Shown piece by piece: positions 24,871 to 35,098 of a DNA stretch of 64,000 nt. The stretch's first letter is position 1. Every line of letters starts with the position of its first letter. A model generated the notes under the pieces. The model searched no databases. It was given only the letters and a program-made list of their open reading frames with translations, and was not told the origin of the DNA. Source of the stretch: Zavarzinia aquatilis (GTDB taxonomy: Bacteria; Pseudomonadota; Alphaproteobacteria; Zavarziniales; Zavarziniaceae); contig NZ_QGLE01000001.1 in the NCBI RefSeq assembly GCF_003173035.1, positions 248,001 to 312,000 on the forward strand, in the 5' to 3' direction. Made by a program: the position numbers and the translations under genes.

Positions 24871-25713
24871 CTAGCTCATCGCCCGGATCGGCTCAACCGG
24901 GCGCCGCTCGATCACTTCCTCGGTCACGACCTTGAAACCGGCGAGGGTATGGAAGCCGAAGCTGCTGCTGAGCGGCACGTCGGCCGCGTCGCGCCCGCGC
25001 CCCATCAGGATGCGGCCGATGCGCGGCTTCACATGGCGGGCATCGACGGCGTGCCAGCGACCGCCCAGGAAGACCTCGAACCAGGCGCTGAAATCCATCG
25101 GGGTGTCTTCCGCCGGCACGCCGATATCGCCGAGATAGCCGGTGCAATAGCGCGCCGGCACATTCATGCAGCGGCAGAAGGTGATGGCGAGATGCTGGAA
25201 ATCGCGGCAGACGCCGGTCTTCTCGTTGTAGGCGTCGATGGCGGATTTGGTCGCCCTCGTCTTCAGATAGTCGAATTTCAGATGGTTCTGCACGAATTCG
25301 AGGATGGCGAGCACGCGGGGCCAGCCTTCCTTCGTCTTGCCGAACAGCGACCAGGCGAGGTTCGACATGCGGTCGGTCTCGCAATAGCGGCTGCCCTGGA
25401 GGTAGACCATGGTCTCGTCGGGCAGTTCCTGCACGGGGATCTGCGGCGCGTCGACGGGCTGGACCTCGGGCTTGCCGCTGTCCTCGATCAGGGTGGTGCA
25501 GGTCAGGCGCAGCTTGCCCTTGGGCGCCATCAGCCGGGCGCAGCGGTTGCCGAAACCGTCGTAATAGTAGTGCAGGGGCAGCAGCGGCTCGGTCTTGATC
25601 TCGTCGGGCTCGAGCAGGTCGCCCATGCGCGAGGCATGGATGTTCAGCATCAGCACCATCGGCGTCGGATGGGGCAGGTGATAGCTGATGTCATATCCGA
25701 GACGAATTTTCAC
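24871..25713 (-). CDS. Transglutaminase-like domain protein
   Basis: 280 residues from a GTG at 25713 that has a near-perfect AAGGAG six bases before it; upstream residues are therefore not translated. The N-terminal domain (IRLGYDISYHLPHPTPMVL) is the usual beta module. The catalytic segment holds Cys in TGVCRDFQHLAITFCR, His in WHAVDARH and the following Asp. The family includes cysteine proteases and amidases of unknown substrate. It lies behind the terminator of the purL transcript. Confidence 0.9.
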   Translation of the reverse strand: MKIRLGYDISYHLPHPTPMVLMLNIHASRMGDLLEPDEIKTEPLLPLHYYYDGFGNRCARLMAPKGKLRLTCTTLIEDSGKPEVQPVDAPQIPVQELPDETMVYLQGSRYCETDRMSNLAWSLFGKTKEGWPRVLAILEFVQNHLKFDYLKTRATKSAIDAYNEKTGVCRDFQHLAITFCRCMNVPARYCTGYLGDIGVPAEDTPMDFSAWFEVFLGGRWHAVDARHVKPRIGRILMGRGRDAADVPLSSSFGFHTLAGFKVVTEEVIERRPVEPIRAMS

Positions 25714-25740
25714 GCCCGTCTCCTTCTTGCTGTTGCTCTC

Positions 25741-25780
25741 GAAAAGAAAACGCGGGGGGACCGGGTCCGATCCCCCCGCG
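25741..25780 (-). terminator. Rho-independent terminator after purL
   Basis: A perfect 10-base stem (CGCGGGGGGA / TCCCCCCGCG) with a 10-base loop is followed on the minus strand by TTTTCTTTTC. It ends the purS-purQ-purL transcript and separates it from the transglutaminase gene. Confidence 0.9.
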
Positions 25781-25800
25781 CCGGACATGCCAGACCCTCG

Positions 25801-27996
25801 TCAGGAGGCCATGTAGCGGGGCAGCCAGCCTTCATGGGCGTCGCGCAGCGCCGCGAGGGTCGCCTTGTGACCGCCATCGACCGAGATAACATCGCCGCCG
25901 GTGGTGCCGATCACCTGCAGCGACACGCCCGCCGCCTTCGCCTGATCGACGATGCTTTCCACCCGGTCGACGACGACCGAGATCAGATAGCGGCCCTGGT
26001 CTTCGCCGAACCAGAAGGCGTGCAGGGGGGCGTCGGTTTCCGGCGTCGCCAGCGTGGCGCCGATGCCGCCGGCCAGCGCCATTTCGGCGACGGCGACAAG
26101 GAGGCCGCCATCGGCGACATCGTGGCAGGTGACGACTTCGCCATGGCGGATCAAGCCGCGCACGAAATCGCCGTTGCGCTTTTCGGCGGCAAGGTCGACC
26201 GGCGGCGGCGCGCCATCTTCCCGGCCCGCGAGATCGCGCAGGTAGATCGAGGCGCCCAGCCAGCCCTCGGTCTCGCCGACGAGCAGCAGGGTCTCGCCCG
26301 CCGCCTTGAAGCGGATCGAGGCGGAGCGGGTGTAATCCTCGAGGAGGCCGATGCCGCCGATAGCCGGGGTCGGCTGCACGCCGGTGCCCATGGTCTCGTT
26401 GTAGAGCGAGACATTGCCCGAAACGACCGGATAGTCGAGGGCGAGGCAGGCCTCGGACATGCCTTCGATGGCGCCGACGAACTGACCCATGATGTTCGGC
26501 CGCTGCGGGTTGCCGAAATTCATGCAGTCGGTGATGGCGAGGGGCAGGCCGCCGGTCGCGGTGATGTTGCGATAGGTCTCGACCACCGCCTGCTTGCCGC
26601 CCTCGACCGGGTCGGCGAAGCAGTAGCGCGGGGTGCAGTCGGTGGTGATGGCGAGGCCCTTGGTGGCGTGATCGCGCACGCGGACGACCGCGGCGTCGCC
26701 GCCCGGCCTGACGATGGTGTCGCCGCCGACCAGATGGTCGTATTGCTCGACGATCCAGCGTTTTGAACACAGGTCGGGCGTGCCCAGCATCTTGACCAGC
26801 GCCGCGCCGAGATCGTTCGCCGCCGGTACATCGGCGGCGAGAACCTTCGCCGGCTTCGGCGTCGGCACCCACGGTCGGTCATAGAGCGGGGCTTCGTCGG
26901 TCAGCGGCGCGACCGGTATGTCGCCCACCACCTCGCCCCGGTGCTTCAGCACGAGATGGCCGGTGTCGGTCACCTTGCCGATCACGGCGAAGTCGAGGCC
27001 CCATTTCTCGAAGATGGCCCGCGCCGCGTCTTCCCGACCCGGCTTCAGGATCATCAGCATCCGCTCCTGCGACTCCGAGAGCATCATCTCGTAAGCCGTC
27101 ATGTGGGTTTCGCGCTGGGGCACGTCGTCGAGCACCAGTTCGAGACCGACGCCGCCCTTCGAGGCCATCTCGACCGAGGATGAGGTGAGGCCGGCCGCGC
27201 CCATGTCCTGGATCGCGACGATGGCGTCGCCCGCCATCAGTTCGAGGCAGGCCTCGAGCAGCAGCTTCTCGACGAAGGGATCGCCGACCTGCACGGTCGG
27301 GCGCTTCTCTTCCGATTTCTCGTCGAATTCGGCCGAGGCCATGGTGGCGCCATGGATGCCGTCGCGCCCGGTCTTCGAGCCGACGTAAACGACCGGATTG
27401 CCGATGCCCGCCGCCGCCGAATAGAAGATCTTGTCGGTATGGGCGATGCCCACCGTCATGGCGTTGACGAGGATGTTGCCGTCATAGGCCGGGTGGAAGG
27501 TGCATTCGCCGCCGACGTTCGGAATGCCCATGCAATTGCCATAGCCGCCGATGCCGGCGACGACGCCGGAGACGAGATGCTTCGTCTTCGGATGCTCGGG
27601 CGAGCCGAAGCGCAAGGGGTCGAGAATGGCGATCGGCCGCGCGCCCATGGTGAAGACATCGCGCAGGATGCCGCCAACGCCGGTCGCCGCGCCCTGATAG
27701 GGCTCGATATAGGACGGGTGGTTGTGGCTTTCCATCTTGAAGATGGCGGCGAGGCCATCGCCGATGTCGACGACGCCGGCATTCTCGCCCGGGCCGCAGA
27801 TCACCTGCGGACCCTTGGTCGGCAGCTTCTTCAGATGGATGCGCGAGGACTTGTAGGAACAATGTTCCGACCACATGACCGAGAAGATGCCAAGCTCGGT
27901 CAGATTGGGCTCGCGGCCCATGATGGCGAGGACGTGTTCGTATTCGTCGGGGGCGAGGCCATGCTCGGCGACGATTTCGGGCGTGATCTTGGTCAT
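25801..27996 (-). CDS. purL: Phosphoribosylformylglycinamidine synthase, PurL subunit
   Basis: 731 residues, the short PurL used with separate PurS and PurQ. It converts FGAR to FGAM with ATP and ammonia passed from Pur[39 protein letters not shown] and [15 protein letters not shown] are hallmark segments. The ATG at 27996 shares one base with the purQ stop (TAATG). The terminator 20 bases beyond the stop closes the operon. Confidence 0.98.
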   Translation of the reverse strand: MTKITPEIVAEHGLAPDEYEHVLAIMGREPNLTELGIFSVMWSEHCSYKSSRIHLKKLPTKGPQVICGPGENAGVVDIGDGLAAIFKMESHNHPSYIEPYQGAATGVGGILRDVFTMGARPIAILDPLRFGSPEHPKTKHLVSGVVAGIGGYGNCMGIPNVGGECTFHPAYDGNILVNAMTVGIAHTDKIFYSAAAGIGNPVVYVGSKTGRDGIHGATMASAEFDEKSEEKRPTVQVGDPFVEKLLLEACLELMAGDAIVAIQDMGAAGLTSSSVEMASKGGVGLELVLDDVPQRETHMTAYEMMLSESQERMLMILKPGREDAARAIFEKWGLDFAVIGKVTDTGHLVLKHRGEVVGDIPVAPLTDEAPLYDRPWVPTPKPAKVLAADVPAANDLGAALVKMLGTPDLCSKRWIVEQYDHLVGGDTIVRPGGDAAVVRVRDHATKGLAITTDCTPRYCFADPVEGGKQAVVETYRNITATGGLPLAITDCMNFGNPQRPNIMGQFVGAIEGMSEACLALDYPVVSGNVSLYNETMGTGVQPTPAIGGIGLLEDYTRSASIRFKAAGETLLLVGETEGWLGASIYLRDLAGREDGAPPPVDLAAEKRNGDFVRGLIRHGEVVTCHDVADGGLLVAVAEMALAGGIGATLATPETDAPLHAFWFGEDQGRYLISVVVDRVESIVDQAKAAGVSLQVIGTTGGDVISVDGGHKATLAALRDAHEGWLPRYMAS

Positions 27997-28688
27997 TACG
28001 CGAGCGCCTTGGCCAGACTGTCGAACAGGAGGGCGCCGTCGGTTCCACCGACCACCGTCTCCGTCATGTTTTCCGGGTGCGGCATCATGCCGAGCACGTT
28101 GCGCTTTTCGTTCAGCACGCCGGCGATGTTGCGGATGGCGCCATTGGGCGAGGCTTCGGGCGCGATCTCGCCCGCCTCGGTGCAATAGCGGAAGGCGACG
28201 CGGCCTTCGCCCTCGAGGCGCTTCAGCGTCTCGTCGTCGGCGAAGTAATTGCCTTCGGCATGGGCGACCGGCACGCGGATCACCTGGCCCGGCAGGTAGC
28301 TGCCGGTGAAGGCGCTGTCCGTCGTCTCGACCTTCAGATGAACGTCGCGGCAGACGAAGCGCAGCGAGGCGTTGCGCATCAGGACGCCGGGCACGAGGCC
28401 GGTCTCGGCCAGGATCTGGAAGCCGTTGCAGATGCCGATGACATGGCCGCCGCGCGCCGCGTGATCCTTCACCGCCCGCATGATCGGGGACAGCGAGGCC
28501 ATGGCGCCGCAGCGCAGGTAATCGCCATAGGAAAAGCCGCCGGGCAGGACGACGAGATCGGTGCCCGCGGGCAGCTCGGTGTCACCGTGCCAGACATAGG
28601 CCGGGGTGGTGTAGGACGCCCTTTTCAGGGCGAGGGCGACATCCCGTTCGCGATTGGAGCCGGGGAAGACGACGACGGCCGCCTTCAT
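27996..28688 (-). CDS. purQ: Phosphoribosylformylglycinamidine synthase, PurQ glutaminase subunit
   Basis: 230 residues, class I glutamine amidotransferase. GICNGFQIL carries the nucleophile Cys, and MPHPE near the C-terminus supplies His-Glu. It frees ammonia from Gln for PurL. The ATG at 28688 ([16 protein letters not shown]) is two bases after the purS stop. Order and spacing show one purS-purQ-purL transcript. Confidence 0.97.
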   Translation of the reverse strand: MKAAVVVFPGSNRERDVALALKRASYTTPAYVWHGDTELPAGTDLVVLPGGFSYGDYLRCGAMASLSPIMRAVKDHAARGGHVIGICNGFQILAETGLVPGVLMRNASLRFVCRDVHLKVETTDSAFTGSYLPGQVIRVPVAHAEGNYFADDETLKRLEGEGRVAFRYCTEAGEIAPEASPNGAIRNIAGVLNEKRNVLGMMPHPENMTETVVGGTDGALLFDSLAKALA

Positions 28689-28690
28689 GG

Positions 28691-28930
28691 TCACACCAGC
28701 TCGATCGTGTAGTTCTCGATCACGGTGTTGGCGAGCAGCTTTTCGCACATCGCCTTCACCTGTTCCCTGGCCTTGCCGGCATCGGTCTCGGCCAGCTCCA
28801 ACTCGAGGAACTTGCCCTGGCGGACGTCCTCGACGCCGCCGAAACCGAGGGAGCCGAGGGCATGGGCGATCGCCTTGCCTTGGGGGTCGAGAACGCCATG
28901 TTTCAGGGTGACGTGGACGCGGGCTTTCAC
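28691..28930 (-). CDS. purS: Phosphoribosylformylglycinamidine synthase, PurS subunit
   Basis: 79 residues, [20 protein letters not shown] at the start and [11 protein letters not shown] at the end, both standard PurS segments. PurS bridges PurL and PurQ so that ammonia can pass. It is the first gene of the purSQL run; a REP-like repeat separates it from purC upstream. Confidence 0.97.
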   Translation of the reverse strand: MKARVHVTLKHGVLDPQGKAIAHALGSLGFGGVEDVRQGKFLELELAETDAGKAREQVKAMCEKLLANTVIENYTIELV

Positions 28931-28970
28931 GGGATCACCTATCGAAGATCACATCGAACGATCTGGATGC

Positions 28971-29054
28971 GTCACCCCGGCGAGGGCCGGGGTCTTTCGA
29001 CGATACGGCTGAAAAGCCAGTCCCGGCGAGATTCCGGCCTTCGCCGGAATGACG
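28971..29054. repeat. REP-like repeat pair, copy 4, between purC and purS
   Basis: GTCACCCCGGCGAGGGCCGG and, about 40 bases on, TTCCGGCCTTCGCCGGAATG form two facing palindromes. Unlike the others, it lies between two genes of the same strand and pathway, so it may adjust the level of the distal mRNA. Confidence 0.75.
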
Positions 29055-29076
29055 CGAATATTGTGGGATGCAGGGG

Positions 29077-29841
29077 TTACTGCATCACCTCGGGGCCCTT
29101 CATGTCGCGCGGGCCGCCTTCCGGCAGGATACCGAGGCGACGGGCGACTTCCTGATAGGCTTCGGCGGTGCCGCCGAGATCGCGACGGAAGCGGTCCTTG
29201 TCCAGCTTCTCGTTGGTGCGGATGTCCCACAGGCGGCAATTGTCCGGGCTGATCTCGTCGGCGAGCACGATGCGCATCTCGTCGTTCTGCCACAGACGGC
29301 CGAATTCCATCTTGAAGTCGACGAGACGGATGCCGACGCCCAGGAACAGGCCGACGAGGAAGTCGTTGACGCGCAGCGCCAGCGCCAGAATGTCGTCGAT
29401 GTCCTGGGGCGAGGCCCAGCCGAAGGCGGTGATATGCTCTTCGGTCACCATCGGGTCGTTCAGCTCGTCGGCCTTGTAGAAGAACTCGACGATCGAACGC
29501 GGCAGCTGGGTGCCTTCCGGAATGCCGAGACGGGTCGACAGCGAGCCGGCGGCGACATTGCGCACGACGACCTCGAGCGGAATGATCTCCACTTCCTTGA
29601 TCAGCTGTTCGCGCATGTTCAGCCGGCGGATGAAATGCGTCGGAACACCGATCTCGTTGAGGAGGGTCATGATATATTCGGAGATGCGGTTGTTGATCAC
29701 GCCCTTGCCCGTGACCGTGCCCTTCTTCTGATTGTTGAAGGCGGTTGCATCGTCCTTGAAATACTGCACCAGGGTGCCAGGCTCGGGCCCTTCGTAAAGG
29801 ATCTTGGCCTTGCCCTCGTAGATCTGCTTGCGGCGGCTCAT
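29077..29841 (-). CDS. purC: Phosphoribosylaminoimidazole-succinocarboxamide synthase (SAICAR synthetase)
   Basis: 254 residues. It joins CAIR and Asp in purine synthesis. [34 protein letters not shown] and [10 protein letters not shown] are family signatures. It starts [13 protein letters not shown] and is the first pur gene of this strand, divergent from the DUF1476 gene. Confidence 0.97.
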   Translation of the reverse strand: MSRRKQIYEGKAKILYEGPEPGTLVQYFKDDATAFNNQKKGTVTGKGVINNRISEYIMTLLNEIGVPTHFIRRLNMREQLIKEVEIIPLEVVVRNVAAGSLSTRLGIPEGTQLPRSIVEFFYKADELNDPMVTEEHITAFGWASPQDIDDILALALRVNDFLVGLFLGVGIRLVDFKMEFGRLWQNDEMRIVLADEISPDNCRLWDIRTNEKLDKDRFRRDLGGTAEAYQEVARRLGILPEGGPRDMKGPEVMQ

Positions 29842-30076
29842 GAGTGATATAGTCCTCTGGCGGGGCCGGGGGCCTCGGGCCAGTCGAAAAACGAAGCCGG
29901 CGCGGTCAAGCCCCTAGGGCTCCGCGCGAAGCGGGACCATACAGGACGTTGCCGCCATAAACAATGCGGCGATCATCCTCATTTCGGAGGGCCGACAGGC
30001 CTTGCCAAGCAAGGGTGTGATCGACTTATATCCGCAATAACCGGACACACCGACAAGTTTTGCCGAGGAACAGACG

Positions 30077-30391
30077 ATGGCCAGCTTCAATGACCGCGAG
30101 AAGGGCTTCGAGGCCAAGTTCGCCCACGACGAAGACAAGCGCTTCCGCGCCGTCGCGCGCCGGAACAAGCTGCTCGGCCTGTGGGCGGCGGAAAAGCTCG
30201 GTCTTTCGGGCGAGGCGGCGGATGCCTATGCCAAGGAAGTCGTGGTCGCCGATTTTGTCGAGGCCGGGGACGAGGACGTGATCCGCAAGGTTCTGTCCGA
30301 CTTCATCGCCAAGGGCGTGGTGCTGACCGATCGCCATATCCGCATGGAAATCGAATCGCTCAACAACAAGGTCCTGGCCGAGATCGAATGA
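30077..30391 (+). CDS. DUF1476 protein (ATPase inhibitor subunit zeta)
   Basis: 104 residues starting MASFNDREKGFEAKFAHDED, the conserved N-terminus of the alphaproteobacterial zeta subunit. In Paracoccus this protein binds F1-ATPase and blocks ATP hydrolysis, with the N-terminal segment as inhibitory part. Four helices are expected. The family is nearly confined to Alphaproteobacteria, so it helps place the organism. Its stop overlaps the next ATG (ATGA). Confidence 0.95.
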   Translation: MASFNDREKGFEAKFAHDEDKRFRAVARRNKLLGLWAAEKLGLSGEAADAYAKEVVVADFVEAGDEDVIRKVLSDFIAKGVVLTDRHIRMEIESLNNKVLAEIE

Positions 30392-30861
30392 CCGGCGGCC
30401 ACGCCAAGATCTCGGTCGAGGCGCCCGATCAGCCGGATGTGATCCCGCTGATTCGGGCGCTCGACGCCTTTCACAGCGAGCTTTACCCGGCCGAGAGCAA
30501 TCATTTCCTCGACATCGAGGCGATGAAGTCGGAACGGGTTACCTTTGTCGTCGTCCGGCTGGAAGGCATGGCGGTCGGCTGCGGCGCGCTGGCGCGCGAT
30601 CCTGCCGGATTCGCCGAAATCAAGCGCATGTATCTGGCGCCGGCGGCGCGGGGCCGTGGCCTCGGCCGGCACCTGCTGCAATTCCTGCTGAGCTGCGCCG
30701 ACGACGAGGGCCTGACCCCGGTACGGCTCGAAACCGGCATCCACAATGCCGAGGCGCTCAGTCTCTACCGCTCGCTCGGCTTCATCGAGCGCGGACCCTT
30801 CGGCGCTTATGGCGTCGATCCCAACAGCGTGTTCATGGAACGGAAAGTGCCCCTGCGCTGA
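30388..30861 (+). CDS. GNAT family N-acetyltransferase
   Basis: 157 residues. EIKRMYLAPAARGRGLGRHLLQFLL is the acetyl-CoA binding motif A, and ETGIHNAEALSLYRSLGF is motif B. The layout resembles small-molecule acetyltransferases; the acceptor is unknown. Its ATG overlaps the stop of the zeta-subunit gene by four bases, so the two are coupled in translation. Confidence 0.9.
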   Translation: MTGGHAKISVEAPDQPDVIPLIRALDAFHSELYPAESNHFLDIEAMKSERVTFVVVRLEGMAVGCGALARDPAGFAEIKRMYLAPAARGRGLGRHLLQFLLSCADDEGLTPVRLETGIHNAEALSLYRSLGFIERGPFGAYGVDPNSVFMERKVPLR

Positions 30862-30945
30862 TCCGCCCGCTTCGGCGGATTGGACGAGGGCGACGGGGCT
30901 TCGCATGGGGCATGATCGTCCCATCCGATCGGGATGGGGGGAATC

Positions 30946-31344
30946 ATGTCGCTAGAGCCGTTGCTGACCGCATCCGGGGCCATCCAGTTTCACGTCGTGG
31001 CCGCCCTGCTGGCGCTCGGCGTCGGCCTCGGCATCCTGCTCGGGCCGAAGGGCACGGTGCCGCATCGGGCCATGGGCTGGCTCTGGGCGTTGCTGATGGT
31101 GGCGGTCGCCGTCGGCTCGTTCTGGATTCACGAACTGAAGATCGTCGGGGATTTCAGCCCCATCCATCTTCTGTCGATCGCCACCCTGGCCGGCCTGCCG
31201 GTCCTGATCCTGGCCGCGCGTCGCCACGACCTGCGCCGGCACCGGCGCATGGTCTACACGCTCTATTTCGCGGCGCTGGTCGCGGCCGGGCTGTTTGCCT
31301 TCATGCCCGGCCGGATCATGTCCCGCGTCGTCTTCGGCGGCTGA
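30946..31344 (+). CDS. DUF2306-like integral membrane protein
   Basis: 132 residues with four hydrophobic segments (about 12-32, 43-60, 74-92 and 104-122). The His residues are spread along the helices in the pattern FHVV..., HRAMGW, HLLS and RRHRRMV...YF. This resembles the DUF2306 family of small membrane proteins of unknown function. The ATG at 30946 is preceded by GGGGGGAA. It may sit in the same transcript as the acetyltransferase. Confidence 0.75.
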   Translation: MSLEPLLTASGAIQFHVVAALLALGVGLGILLGPKGTVPHRAMGWLWALLMVAVAVGSFWIHELKIVGDFSPIHLLSIATLAGLPVLILAARRHDLRRHRRMVYTLYFAALVAAGLFAFMPGRIMSRVVFGG

Positions 31345-31362
31345 ACGACCGCCGACGGCAAC

Positions 31363-31548
31363 TCAGCGGACGGATTCGTCCGCGAAGATCACGACGCCGG
31401 TGGCGCCGCCGGCACCGCCCGAATAGACCGCCTGCACCAGGCGAAGCTCGCGCTTCTTCTGCTGCGGCTGGGGCGCGACGACCTGCGCGGCCGGGGCGGC
31501 GGCGGTCGGGGCGGCAGTGGCGATGACGGTGGCGGCGAGGGGGCTCAT
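31363..31548 (-). CDS. Small hypothetical protein (low confidence)
   Basis: 61 codons. The first half is Ala/Pro rich (ATVIATAAPTAAAPAAQVVAP). The second half, KKRELRLVQAVYSGGAGGATGVVIFADESVR in outline, has a normal composition and suggests real coding. No homologue is recognised and no good ribosome binding site is visible. Together with the roughly 190 bases upstream it fills the gap before the MFS gene. Confidence 0.4.
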   Translation of the reverse strand: MSPLAATVIATAAPTAAAPAAQVVAPQPQQKKRELRLVQAVYSGGAGGATGVVIFADESVR

Positions 31549-31735
31549 GATCGGGCTCGATGGTTGGCTGACGTTATCGTCACGGGAGATAATGCAGCTT
31601 CCCCGGGTTTTGATCCGTGTCCGTCGTCACAGCTTCGTCACTGTTGCGTAAAAGTGACAATGACATGCGTCGGCCGCAAGGGGCCGTGCAGTGGCGGCCG
31701 CTATTCCGACTGTTCCGGTCGGTTATCATGGCGGC

Positions 31736-32929
31736 ATGACCGACCAGACGATCGCGCGGCCCCGGGCGGGCCAGGGGCTGTTCCTCGCAATGGCCATCGG
31801 CTGCGGCATCGCCGTGGCCAATCTCTATTACAATCAGCCGCTGCTGGCGCTGATGGCGGCCGATCTCGGGGTCTCCCCGGCCTCCATCGGCCTGGTGCCG
31901 ACCGCGACCCAGATCGGCTATGCCCTCGGCCTGCTGTTCCTGGTGCCGCTGGGCGACATGTTCGACCGTCGGCGCCTGATCCTGCTGCAGTCGGTCGTGC
32001 TCGGTCTCGCGCTGGCCGTGATGGCGGTGGCGCCCGGCTTCGCCATTGTCATCGCTGCCTCCGTCGTCATCGGCATCGCCGCGACCATCGCGCAACAGAT
32101 CATCCCCTTCGCCGCCGCCCTCGCCGACGACAGCAGCCGGGGCCGGGTGCTTGGCCTTGTCATGGCGGGTCTATTGGGCGGCATCCTGCTCGCCCGGACC
32201 TTTTCCGGCTTCGTCGGCGAATATTTCGGCTGGCGCGCGACCTACGTCGCTGCAGTCGCCCTGACCCTCGGCCTGGGGCTGATGTCGGCGCGGGTGTTGC
32301 CGCGTGGCCTCGCTCCGGCGGGCCGCGGTCTTGGCTATGGCGCGCTGATGGCCTCGGTCGCCGATGTCGCGCGGCGGCACCCGCTGCTGGTGAAATCATC
32401 GCTGGTCCAGGCCTGCCAGTTCGCCTGTTTCTCCGCCTTCTGGTCGACCCTCGCGCTCTATCTCGAAGGGCCGGAATTCCATCTCGGCGCCGATGTCGCC
32501 GGCCTGTTCGGCGCGCTCGCCGTGATCGGCGTTCTGGCCGCGCCGCTGGCCGGGCGCCTGTCGGACCGGCGGGGGCCGTCGCTCGTCATCACCGTCGGCC
32601 TTGCCTGCGTCGCGGTCAGTTTCCTTGGCTTCGCCGCGTTGCCGGGAATTGCCGTGCTGGTGGTCGGGGTGGTGCTGTTCGATTTCGGCGTGCAGCTGTC
32701 GATGGTCGCCCATCAGGCCCGCATCTTCGCGCTGGAGCCGGCGGCGCGCAGCCGGATCAACACGGTGTTCATGACCAGCCTGTTCACCTCGGGCGCGATT
32801 TCCTCCACGGTGGCCAGCGCCGCCTTCGCCTCGGGCGGCTGGGTCATGGTGGCGCTGTTCGGTCTTGGGGTTTCCGCCCTCGGTCTCGCGATCCATCTTC
32901 TGTGGCGGCCGGCCGACGGCGTGCGCTGA
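31736..32929 (+). CDS. MFS transporter (YnfM/arabinose efflux-like)
   Basis: 397 residues with twelve membrane segments. VANLYYNQPLLALMAADLGVS and PLGDMFDRRRLILLQ are typical of MFS exporters related to YnfM. The C-terminal repeat includes GRLSDRRGPSLVI. The ATG at 31736 is chosen because upstream codons show no hydrophobic or family pattern. The substrate is unknown. Confidence 0.9.
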   Translation: MTDQTIARPRAGQGLFLAMAIGCGIAVANLYYNQPLLALMAADLGVSPASIGLVPTATQIGYALGLLFLVPLGDMFDRRRLILLQSVVLGLALAVMAVAPGFAIVIAASVVIGIAATIAQQIIPFAAALADDSSRGRVLGLVMAGLLGGILLARTFSGFVGEYFGWRATYVAAVALTLGLGLMSARVLPRGLAPAGRGLGYGALMASVADVARRHPLLVKSSLVQACQFACFSAFWSTLALYLEGPEFHLGADVAGLFGALAVIGVLAAPLAGRLSDRRGPSLVITVGLACVAVSFLGFAALPGIAVLVVGVVLFDFGVQLSMVAHQARIFALEPAARSRINTVFMTSLFTSGAISSTVASAAFASGGWVMVALFGLGVSALGLAIHLLWRPADGVR

Positions 32930-33028
32930 AAACCGCCACCCCCGGCACGAGTGGTTGAGCCGGCCGGGGCCGACGCGCTACAACAACGTCTCGATCGAGC
33001 CGGAAACCGGCCATCAGGGGAGAGAGAC

Positions 33029-33655
33029 GTGAAATTGTATCATTGTGCCGGGGCGCGTTCCTTCCGGCCGCTGTGGGCGCTCGAGGAAATGGGGCTCGAC
33101 TTCGAGTTCGAGCTGATGGATTTCCCGCCGCGCTTTTCCCGCCCGGGCTATCTCGACATCAATCCGCTGGGCACGGTGCCGGCCTTTACCGACGGTCCCG
33201 TGCTGATGACGGAATCGAGCGCAATCTGCCAGTATCTCGGCACGAAATACGGCCCGACCGACCTTACCGTCGGCGTCGACGAGCCGGATTACGGCCGTTA
33301 CCTGAATTTCCTCTTCATGTCGGATGCGACGCTGACCTTCCCGCAGACCATCGTGCTGCGCTACACCGCGCTCGAGCCCGAGGAACGGCGTCTGCCGCAG
33401 GCGGCGGCGGACTACGCCCAGTGGTTCGCCTCGCGCCTGCGCGGCGCGCTGAAGCTGATGGGGCCGGACTATGCCTGCGCCGGGCGCTTTACCATGGCGG
33501 ATATCGCCGTCGGCTATGCCATCAAGCTCGCCGGCCTGATCGGCCTCGATCAGGCGCTGACGCCGGAAGCCCGGGCTTACTACGCCCGCATCACCGACCG
33601 CCCGGCCTTCGCCCGGGCGGAAGCGTGGGAGGCGGGACGGGCGATCGCGACCTGA
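33029..33655 (+). CDS. Glutathione S-transferase family protein
   Basis: 208 residues from a GTG with GGGGAG six bases before it. The N-terminal thioredoxin-like domain runs MKLYHCAGARSFRPLWALEE, with INPLGTVPAF (cis-Pro) and LMTESSAICQYL (Glu-Ser for glutathione). The helical C-terminal domain contains FTMADIAVGYAI. It conjugates or reduces with glutathione; the substrate is unknown. Confidence 0.92.
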   Translation: MKLYHCAGARSFRPLWALEEMGLDFEFELMDFPPRFSRPGYLDINPLGTVPAFTDGPVLMTESSAICQYLGTKYGPTDLTVGVDEPDYGRYLNFLFMSDATLTFPQTIVLRYTALEPEERRLPQAAADYAQWFASRLRGALKLMGPDYACAGRFTMADIAVGYAIKLAGLIGLDQALTPEARAYYARITDRPAFARAEAWEAGRAIAT

Positions 33656-33676
33656 TCGCCCGTCGCGGTCACGGTC

Positions 33677-34975
33677 TTACGCCGCGCCGAAGACGCGGCG
33701 GAAGATCGTGTCGACATGCTTGGTGTGATAGTCGAGGTTGAACAGGCTCTCCAGCTCCGCGTCCGACAGGGCCGAGGTCACCTTGGGGTCGGCCTTCAGG
33801 AAGTCGAGGAAGGCGCCTTCGCCGCGCCACACCCGCATGGCGTTTTCCTGCACGATGCGATAGCTGTCCTCGCGCGAGACGCCCTTCTGCGTGAGGGCCA
33901 GCAGCACGCGCTGGGAATGGACGACGCCGCCGAGGCGGTCGAGGTTGCGCTGCATGTTCTCGGGATAGATCACCAGCCCGTCCATCATCGAGGTCAGGCG
34001 GGCCAGCGCGAAGTCGAGATGCACGGTGGCGTCCGGGCCGATGCCGCGCTCGACCGAGGAGTGCGAGATATCCCGCTCGTGCCACAGGGCGACATTCTCG
34101 AAGGCCGGCGTCGCGGCCGAGCGGACGAGACGGGCGAGGCCGGTCAGGTTTTCCGACAGGACCGGGTTGCGCTTGTGCGGCATGGCCGACGAGCCCTTCT
34201 GGCCCTTGGTGAAGGCTTCCTCGGCCTCCAGCACCTCGGTGCGCTGCAGGTGGCGGACTTCGGTCGCGAGGCGCTCGATCGACGAGGCGACGACGGCGAG
34301 GGCGGCGAAGAAGGCGGCGTGGCGGTCGCGCGGGATGACCTGGGTCGAGACCGGCTCGATCTCGAGGCCCATCTTGGCGGCGACATATTCCTCGACGCTG
34401 GGATCGACATTGGCGAAGGTGCCGACCGCGCCCGAAATGGCGCAGGTGGCGATTTCCTTGCGGGCGGCGACGAGGCGCTCGCGGCCGCGGGCGAATTCGG
34501 CGAAGGCCTGCGCCATCTTCAGGCCGAAGGTGGTCGGCTCGGCATGGATGCCGTGGCTGCGGCCGATGCAGACAGTGTATTTATGCTCGAAGGCGCGGCG
34601 CCTGATCACCGTCAGCAGGGCGTCGACATCCTCGATCAGGATATCGGCGGCGCGGGCGAGCTGCACCGCGAGACAGGTATCGAGCACGTCCGACGAGGTC
34701 ATGCCCTGATGCATGAAGCGGGCTTCCGGCCCGACATGCTCGGAAACCGAGGTCAGGAAGGCGATGACGTCGTGCTTCACCTCGCGCTCGATCTCGTCGA
34801 TCCGCTCGACGTCGAAGGCGCCGCGCTCCCAGATCGCCTTGGCCGCGTCGGCCGGCACGATGCCGAGGCCGACCATGGCATCGGCGGCATGGGCCTCGAT
34901 CTCGAACCAGATGCGGAAGCGCGCCTCCGGGGTCCAGAGATCGGCCATCTTTGCGCGGGTATAGCGGGGGATCAT
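33677..34975 (-). CDS. purB: Adenylosuccinate lyase
   Basis: 432 residues. It splits SAICAR and adenylosuccinate, releasing fumarate, at two steps of purine synthesis. SSAMPHKRNPVLSENL is the flexible signature loop with the catalytic Ser. MTSSDVLDT, RSHGIHAEP and WHERDISHSSVER are further family segments. It starts MIPRYTRAKMADLW and stands apart from purC-purSQL. Confidence 0.97.
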   Translation of the reverse strand: MIPRYTRAKMADLWTPEARFRIWFEIEAHAADAMVGLGIVPADAAKAIWERGAFDVERIDEIEREVKHDVIAFLTSVSEHVGPEARFMHQGMTSSDVLDTCLAVQLARAADILIEDVDALLTVIRRRAFEHKYTVCIGRSHGIHAEPTTFGLKMAQAFAEFARGRERLVAARKEIATCAISGAVGTFANVDPSVEEYVAAKMGLEIEPVSTQVIPRDRHAAFFAALAVVASSIERLATEVRHLQRTEVLEAEEAFTKGQKGSSAMPHKRNPVLSENLTGLARLVRSAATPAFENVALWHERDISHSSVERGIGPDATVHLDFALARLTSMMDGLVIYPENMQRNLDRLGGVVHSQRVLLALTQKGVSREDSYRIVQENAMRVWRGEGAFLDFLKADPKVTSALSDAELESLFNLDYHTKHVDTIFRRVFGAA

Positions 34976-35098
34976 GGTGCTCGTGCCTGACTGGTGATGC
35001 TGGATGGCCCGTCAATAGAAGCGGGCGCCGGTCATGGCAAGCGCGTTTTCCGCCGTCCGATGTTGCGGTGCGGTAAAACCGGCTGCTAGACTTGCGCC